Below are positions 59,509-64,000 of a stretch of DNA of 64,000 bases, piece by piece. The stretch comes from Pseudarthrobacter sp. NBSH8 (GTDB lineage: Bacteria > Actinomycetota > Actinomycetes > Actinomycetales > Micrococcaceae), in the NCBI RefSeq assembly GCF_014217545.1, contig NZ_CP043178.1, positions 3,782,001 to 3,846,000 of the forward strand, read 5' to 3'. The translations under genes and the position numbers were made by a program. Numbering within the stretch: the stretch's first letter is position 1; every line of letters starts with the position of its first letter. The notes under the pieces were generated by a model. The model had not been told where the DNA came from. It ran no database searches and saw only the letters and a program-made list of their open reading frames with translations.

Positions 59509-61560
59509 TCAGTCCATTCCGCGCAGGTCCAGGACCAACTCGGTGTCGCCGTCGTCCGCCAGGAGAACCGGGATGCCCCAGTCCTGCTGGTACAAGTGGC
59601 AGGCAGCGTGGTCCGGGATCTCGCCGTCCGCATCCTCCGGGCCGTCGCAGGCGGCGGCACGGGCGGTGATGTGCAGGACGCCCTCCGGAATGCCGGAAGC
59701 CAGCTCCAGTGTCCGGAGCAGCCCCACTGAGGTCCCACCGCCGGACACAAGCAATTCCGACGGGGTGGAGGAGATCTTCAGCTGCGTGGGGTCTCCCCAG
59801 CGGTCGTCGAGCTTCTGCCCGGTGGGCGCGGTGAAACGCACGGTCAGCTCGAGCAGCCCGGGGGCTACCGGGCTCTTGGGCCGGTGGGTCTGCGAGGCGC
59901 CCTCATCAACCTGCTGGGCTTCCTTGGGGATGGGCACGTAGACCAGCTGGTGCTTGTTGGCCTCCACCACTACCAGCAGCGGCTCGGAGCCTGCGGCGTG
60001 CGTGTGGTCCACAATCACGTCGGAGGGTTCCGAGAGTCCGCGGGCCAGCGTGGACACGGTCCCCGCGGCGGGATCGTAGCGGCGCACGGCACCGTTGTAC
60101 GTGTCAGCGATGGCAATGGAGCCGTCAGGCAGGACAGTGACGCCGAGGGGATGCTGGAGGCGTGCCTCGGACGCGGGGCCGTCGCGGAAGCCGAAGTCGA
60201 ACAGGCCCTTGCCCACGGCGGTCTGCACGGTGACCGTGCCGCCGTCGTCAATGATCAGTTTGCGGAGGGCTGACGTTTCGGAGTCCGCCACCCAGATGTT
60301 GCCGTCGGCGTCCTCGGCCAGTCCGGACGGCTGCGCGAACCAGGCTTCGTGGGCAGGGCCGTCCAGCAGGCCCTCCAGTCCGTTGCCGGCAATAATTGCA
60401 ACGGCGCCGGTGACGGGCTCGAAGCTGAAGATCTGGTGCGTGCCGGCCATGGCGATCACGACGGCGTTGAGCTTGGTGGACCACACGACGTCCCAGGGCG
60501 AGCTGAGGGACACTTCCAGCGGATGCTCGCTGAGCTGGCCCGTAAACCCGGCCGCGTCTTCGTCCACCCGTGCGGGGCCGGTTTCCAGCAGGCGCTGCAC
60601 GCCGTTGCCAACAATCGTCGTGGCCTTGCCGCCCGTGAGCGAGAGTCCCCTGAGCCGGTGGTTGACGGAGTCTGCAATGACGACGTCGTAGCCCGCCTTC
60701 GCTGCCACCTCTTCCGGAAGCAGCACCAGGCCCTGCGGTTCGTTGAACCGTGCGGTCGGTTGGACGGAGTCGACGGCGGCGGCCGGGCCGTCAGCGTGGC
60801 CCCTGGTCCCGGAGCCGTAAGTGCGCAGCACCGTCTGGAAGTCGTTGCCCAGCTCCACAAGACGGTGGTGGCCCGTGTCGGTTACCAGCCAGGAACCACC
60901 GGTGGCGGTATCCGCGGCAGCCGGAGTCCCGCCGTCGGAACTTCGCTGCCCGGCTGAACCCTGCGCGCCTGAACCGGTTCCTGCTGAACCGCGTCCCGCC
61001 GGCAGGAACAGTGCCTTGCCGGGGAAGCGCAGCGTGCCCGAGGTGGCTTCAGGCGCCACGTAAGGGCCGGAGCCGCGGTGGATCGTGCCCTTGGCCTCGT
61101 GCTCGGCGATCAGTTCGGAGATGAGCACGGCCAGGCCGTCAGCGTGGCCTTCACCGGACAGGTGCGCCACGATGTAGCCCTCGGGGTCGATGACCACCAG
61201 CGTGGGCCAGGCGCGCGCCGTGTAGGCCTTCCAGGTCTCCAGCTCGGGATCGTCCAGGACGGGGTGGTGGATCTCGTAGCGTTCCACGGCGGCGGCCAGG
61301 GCCACGGGATCTGCTTCGTGCTCGAACTTGGGCGAGTGCACGCCAACGGTGACCAGGACGTCGGAGTACTGTTCCTCAAGCGGGCGCAGCTCATCGAGGA
61401 CGTGCAGGCAGTTGATGCAGCAGAAAGTCCAGAAGTCGAGCAGCACGATCTTCCCGCGCAGGGCTCCGAGGTCCAGCGATTTGCCGCCCGTGTTGAGCCA
61501 GTTACGGCCAACCAGTTCGGAGGCGCGGACCCGGAGTTGGGTACGTACGGTTTCGCTCAT
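59509..61560 (-). CDS. Thioredoxin-like protein with NHL repeats
   Basis: 683 residues. A thioredoxin/TlpA-like domain (about 15-150) has LLDFWTFCCINCLHVLDEL with the redox pair CxxC. It is followed by NHL-type propeller repeats (LSSPWDVVWSTKLNAVVIAM, AQPSGLAEDADGNIWVADSE, LQHPLGVTVLPDGSIAIADT). No signal peptide is seen, so it is probably cytoplasmic. Family resemblance is to NHL-repeat/thiol-disulfide proteins (human NHLRC2-like). Its start shares a base with the stop of the CopD-CtaG gene, so the two are co-translated; a link with copper or cytochrome oxidase assembly is plausible but inferred. Confidence 0.88.
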   Translation of the reverse strand: MSETVRTQLRVRASELVGRNWLNTGGKSLDLGALRGKIVLLDFWTFCCINCLHVLDELRPLEEQYSDVLVTVGVHSPKFEHEADPVALAAAVERYEIHHPVLDDPELETWKAYTARAWPTLVVIDPEGYIVAHLSGEGHADGLAVLISELIAEHEAKGTIHRGSGPYVAPEATSGTLRFPGKALFLPAGRGSAGTGSGAQGSAGQRSSDGGTPAAADTATGGSWLVTDTGHHRLVELGNDFQTVLRTYGSGTRGHADGPAAAVDSVQPTARFNEPQGLVLLPEEVAAKAGYDVVIADSVNHRLRGLSLTGGKATTIVGNGVQRLLETGPARVDEDAAGFTGQLSEHPLEVSLSSPWDVVWSTKLNAVVIAMAGTHQIFSFEPVTGAVAIIAGNGLEGLLDGPAHEAWFAQPSGLAEDADGNIWVADSETSALRKLIIDDGGTVTVQTAVGKGLFDFGFRDGPASEARLQHPLGVTVLPDGSIAIADTYNGAVRRYDPAAGTVSTLARGLSEPSDVIVDHTHAAGSEPLLVVVEANKHQLVYVPIPKEAQQVDEGASQTHRPKSPVAPGLLELTVRFTAPTGQKLDDRWGDPTQLKISSTPSELLVSGGGTSVGLLRTLELASGIPEGVLHITARAAACDGPEDADGEIPDHAACHLYQQDWGIPVLLADDGDTELVLDLRGMD

Positions 61561-63707
61561 CAGCGGCCTTCCAGCTTTGAGTTGCGTTCAGCCAATCTGG
61601 CATCACGTTCAGCCAATTTGGCAAACATATCGTTGTAAGCAGTGAGATCGGCGTCGTTATTCCTGTCCGCCGCCCGATCGGTCCGTTTGGACTCCCTGGC
61701 ATCGGACCGGGACCACATGATCGCGACGCCGATGGCCACCAGGAGGGTGGGCACTTCGCCGATGCCCCAGGCCACGGCCCCGCCCATTTGCTGGTCAAGG
61801 AGAGCGGACGGCCCCCAGACACGGCCAAGGTTGCCGAAGTAGTCGGCCGCCAGCAGGCTGGTGCCGCCCATGATCGCGACGCCGAAGAACGCGTGGAAGC
61901 CCATGGTCGCCAGCAGCAGGAGCAGGCGCATGGGATATGCTGCGCGGCGGGGCAACGGGTCCGTGCCGATCATGCTCAGGATGAAAATGTAACCCGTAAG
62001 CGAGAAGTGCACGATCATGAGCTCGTGGCCCACGTGGTCCCGCATGGCAAAGCCGAACGCGTCCGAGTAGTAGAACAGCACGATCGAGCCAGCGAAATTG
62101 GCCGCGGCGAAGAGCGGGTGCGTGACCAGTTGGGAGAACTTGGAGTGGATGAACACGAGCAGCCACTCGCGGGCCCCACGGGTGCCGTCGCCGCGGGCAG
62201 GCAAGGCCCGCAGGGCCAGCGTCACCGGGGCTCCGAGCACCAGGAAGATGGGGGCCACCATGGTCAGTGCCATGTGGTCCACCATGTGCGCGGAGAACAG
62301 GATCCTGCCATAGACCGACGGCGGCCCTGACGTGATGTAGGTCAGCACCAGGAGGCCGATCACCCAGTTCACGGCCCGGAACCACTGCCACTTGTCGCCG
62401 CGTCGGATCACCTTGGCGACGCCCAGGAAGTAGGCCACCAGCCCGAAGAGAACCACGGCCACCCAGAGCCAGTCAAAGCGCCACTCCGTCAGCCAGCGTT
62501 CCGGCGTCAGTTCAGGCGGCAGCTCGTAGCCGGTGATGATGAAGGCTGGCGAGGCATCCGGTGCAAACGTGGTGGGCTGCGGCGGGGCCGATCGGCTCAG
62601 GGCGACGGCGACGCCGGAGGTGGCGCACATAATCAGGAGTTCCACGAGGAGCAGCTGCCACAGCACGCGGCGCGAGGACATTGCCGAGCCATTGCGGCCC
62701 AGCTGCGGGATGACCCATTGCCGGTGCATCAAACCGATGCCGCCAAGGACTAAAGCGGCCGCCGACTTCGCAAGGATCAGTTGGCCGTAGGGGGAACCAA
62801 GGAGGTCCCCCCAGTTGGTGATGCGGATGCTGGCATTGATGACGCCGGAGGCAAAGACGAGCACAAACGCAAAGCCGGCCAGGGAAGAGAAACGCCGCAG
62901 CGTCGGTTCGGTGATGTCGGCGGCGGTCCCGGGCTTCGAGCCGGCCAGGATTCCGGACAGCAGCGCCAGGACAATAATGCCGCCAACCCAGGCACTGACG
63001 CCCACGAGGTGCAGGCCGAGGGAGTTGATGGCGCCTTCGTGGTCCGACGAGCTTGAGGAGTGGCCGATCAGCGCGGCGGGAACCAGTCCGGCCAGCGCCA
63101 GGATCAGCGTGAGCGCAAGGCCGCCAAGGGACCTGACGCCAAACAGCGCGGTGGTCACCACGGCCGCGATGATGGTCACGGTCAGCCATGCCCGGCCGGT
63201 ATCGATGTCCGTCATGAAATACACCAAGGCGCGGGTGAACTCGGCGTCCCCACCGACCGCTTGGCCGGCAACGTCTGAGTAGGTGAGGACCAGTACGGCC
63301 ACCGCTGACAGCGTCCAGGCAGCACCCGCAGCAGCCGCAATGGCCAGGGCCCGGGCGAAGGCCGGGTGTTCCGGAGCGTCCCCATGGTGTCGGGACCGGG
63401 GTCCGGCAGATCTTGGAAGGATACCGACGGCGAAGATCAGTCCGCCGATCACTGTCGCCAGTGCCACGTTGTGGATGGCCTTGCTGACGGGAAGCCCCCA
63501 GCGGACCAGGGCTCCGGGGTCAGAGACCTCACGGGCCGCAGCCGCCCCGGAGAAAAGGAGTGCCGCCACCAGTCCCAGGAAGAGGGCAGCGAGGCCCGCG
63601 AGCTGCCACGGCCGGGAAATCCCCAGGACGCCGCCACCCCGGGCCGAGACGCCCCCGGCGGGGCCTGGCTGGGGTGCTGGTTGACGGGATTTTGCTGCAG
63701 AAGGCAC
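61560..63707 (-). CDS. CopD / cytochrome c oxidase assembly factor (CtaG) fusion
   Basis: 715 residues, GTG start. The N-terminal half is CopD-like with eight or so membrane segments (LALTLILALAGLVPAALIGHS, GLHLVGVSAWVGGIIVLALL). The C-terminal half matches CtaG (caa3-type assembly factor, HMVDHMALTMVAPIFLVLGA, YYSDAFGFAMRDHVGHELMI). The fused form is common in actinobacteria and is thought to deliver copper to the oxidase. Many membrane histidines (for instance HMVDHM) could bind copper. It is translationally coupled to the thioredoxin-NHL gene. Confidence 0.9.
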   Translation of the reverse strand: MPSAAKSRQPAPQPGPAGGVSARGGGVLGISRPWQLAGLAALFLGLVAALLFSGAAAAREVSDPGALVRWGLPVSKAIHNVALATVIGGLIFAVGILPRSAGPRSRHHGDAPEHPAFARALAIAAAAGAAWTLSAVAVLVLTYSDVAGQAVGGDAEFTRALVYFMTDIDTGRAWLTVTIIAAVVTTALFGVRSLGGLALTLILALAGLVPAALIGHSSSSSDHEGAINSLGLHLVGVSAWVGGIIVLALLSGILAGSKPGTAADITEPTLRRFSSLAGFAFVLVFASGVINASIRITNWGDLLGSPYGQLILAKSAAALVLGGIGLMHRQWVIPQLGRNGSAMSSRRVLWQLLLVELLIMCATSGVAVALSRSAPPQPTTFAPDASPAFIITGYELPPELTPERWLTEWRFDWLWVAVVLFGLVAYFLGVAKVIRRGDKWQWFRAVNWVIGLLVLTYITSGPPSVYGRILFSAHMVDHMALTMVAPIFLVLGAPVTLALRALPARGDGTRGAREWLLVFIHSKFSQLVTHPLFAAANFAGSIVLFYYSDAFGFAMRDHVGHELMIVHFSLTGYIFILSMIGTDPLPRRAAYPMRLLLLLATMGFHAFFGVAIMGGTSLLAADYFGNLGRVWGPSALLDQQMGGAVAWGIGEVPTLLVAIGVAIMWSRSDARESKRTDRAADRNNDADLTAYNDMFAKLAERDARLAERNSKLEGR

Positions 63708-63752
63708 TTATCCATTGTCCGCTACCGGTGCCCGCGCGGCGAATCGGCTTAA

Positions 63753-63792
63753 AGCAAAGGAGCGGCAACCCTGAGGTTGCCGCTCCTTTGCT
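63753..63792 (-). terminator. Rho-independent terminator of the HU gene
   Basis: A perfect 18-base stem (63753-63770 and 63775-63792) with a 4-base loop lies 18 bases after the stop of the HU gene and is followed on the minus strand by TTTAAG. It is the longest perfect canonical terminator stem in the window. Confidence 0.92.
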
Positions 63793-63809
63793 GCTGTTGC
63801 TGAAGAAGA

Positions 63810-64000
63810 CTACTTCTTCTTGGCGACTGCAGCCTTCAGCTTGGAGCCGGCGGTCAGCTTGACGCTGTGGCCTGCTGCAATCTGGATGGTCTCGCCGGTC
63901 TGCGGGTTGCGTCCGGTGCGTGCTGCACGGTCGGTGCGCTCAACTGCGAGCCAGCCCGGGATGGTGATCTTCTCGCCGGCGGCGACGGAAGTCTCGAATA
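63810..64000 (-). CDS. hup: HU-family DNA-binding protein, C-terminal part (cut by the window end)
   Basis: The minus strand reads the end of an HU protein: SVAAGEKITIPGWLAVERTD, the arm motif RAARTGRNPQTGETIQIAAG and the tail SKLKAAVAKKK with stop at 63810-63812. The GRNPQTGETI motif, whose proline inserts into DNA, is diagnostic. The gene starts beyond base 64000. It compacts and bends DNA in the nucleoid. Confidence 0.95.
   Translation of the reverse strand, partial: FETSVAAGEKITIPGWLAVERTDRAARTGRNPQTGETIQIAAGHSVKLTAGSKLKAAVAKKK

Overview
The window is a high-GC actinobacterial chromosome segment. Its gene content points to the Micrococcaceae, in the Arthrobacter/Pseudarthrobacter range: Mrp antiporter with fused MrpA/B, SAM-IV type leader ahead of DUF1737-rhodanese-metZ, Dcd of the actinobacterial type, CopD-CtaG fusion, OtsB-like/GH15 fusion. 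This placement is an inference from gene families and base composition, not from a database search. No phage, transposase, plasmid or CRISPR locus was seen. The segment is ordinary core and niche metabolism interrupted by small palindromic repeats.

Layout. 1-2261: end of a thiolase and an acyl-CoA synthetase (fatty-acid type metabolism). 2262-3035: decayed GH26-like gene. 3235-5237: riboswitch-led sulfur assimilation operon (DUF1737, rhodanese, metZ). 5256-6852: divergent lysG/lysE pair. 6973-7626: membrane protein. 7673-10487: MurA paralogue with an N-terminal HTH, followed by a YbdK-type carboxylate-amine ligase. 10680-11513: secreted GH25-like protein. 11562-14845: TPP-riboswitch-controlled ECF importer (ykoE, double ATPase, ecfT). 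14909-15756: two small conserved genes. 15874-22341: complete overlapping Mrp (Mnh) Na+/H+ antiporter operon. 22537-25703: UMF1-family transporter and a KhtT/KhtU-like K+/H+ antiporter pair. 25767-28202: dcd and a secreted CAP/FG-GAP protein. 28206-29390: tRNA-Gly(CCC) flanked by two SRPBCC proteins. 29590-30878: 45-residue basic protein coupled to a carboxyethyl-ornithine-synthase-like enzyme. 30973-33836: transporter/LysR pair and a zinc-ribbon protein. 33979-40348: putA, amino-acid permease and a divergent LysR regulator. 40456-43028: panD, AEC transporter, sarcosine/N-methyltryptophan-oxidase-like flavoenzyme. 43153-51563: OtsB-like/GH15 fusion, then an operon lacI - solute-binding lipoprotein - two permeases - GH130 phosphorylase, probably for mannose-containing oligosaccharides. 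51741-64000: luciferase-like oxidoreductase, a 777-residue secreted coiled-coil protein, a HerA-like ATPase, an AbiEi/DUF559-like protein, a thioredoxin-NHL protein coupled to CopD-CtaG, and the end of an HU gene.

Most distinctive observations. (1) Several families of long palindromes, two of them with multiple copies in the window, all lie directly after stop codons; one supplies the last 16 codons and the stop of the thiolase. (2) The trehalose-phosphatase-like half of the OtsB-GH15 fusion has lost both catalytic aspartates of HAD motif I. (3) A secreted, almost pure coiled-coil protein has a single cysteine at each end. (4) An AbiEi/DUF559-like gene is bracketed by two copies of one repeat family. 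All functional statements are based on recognisable motifs and context; none was tested by search.
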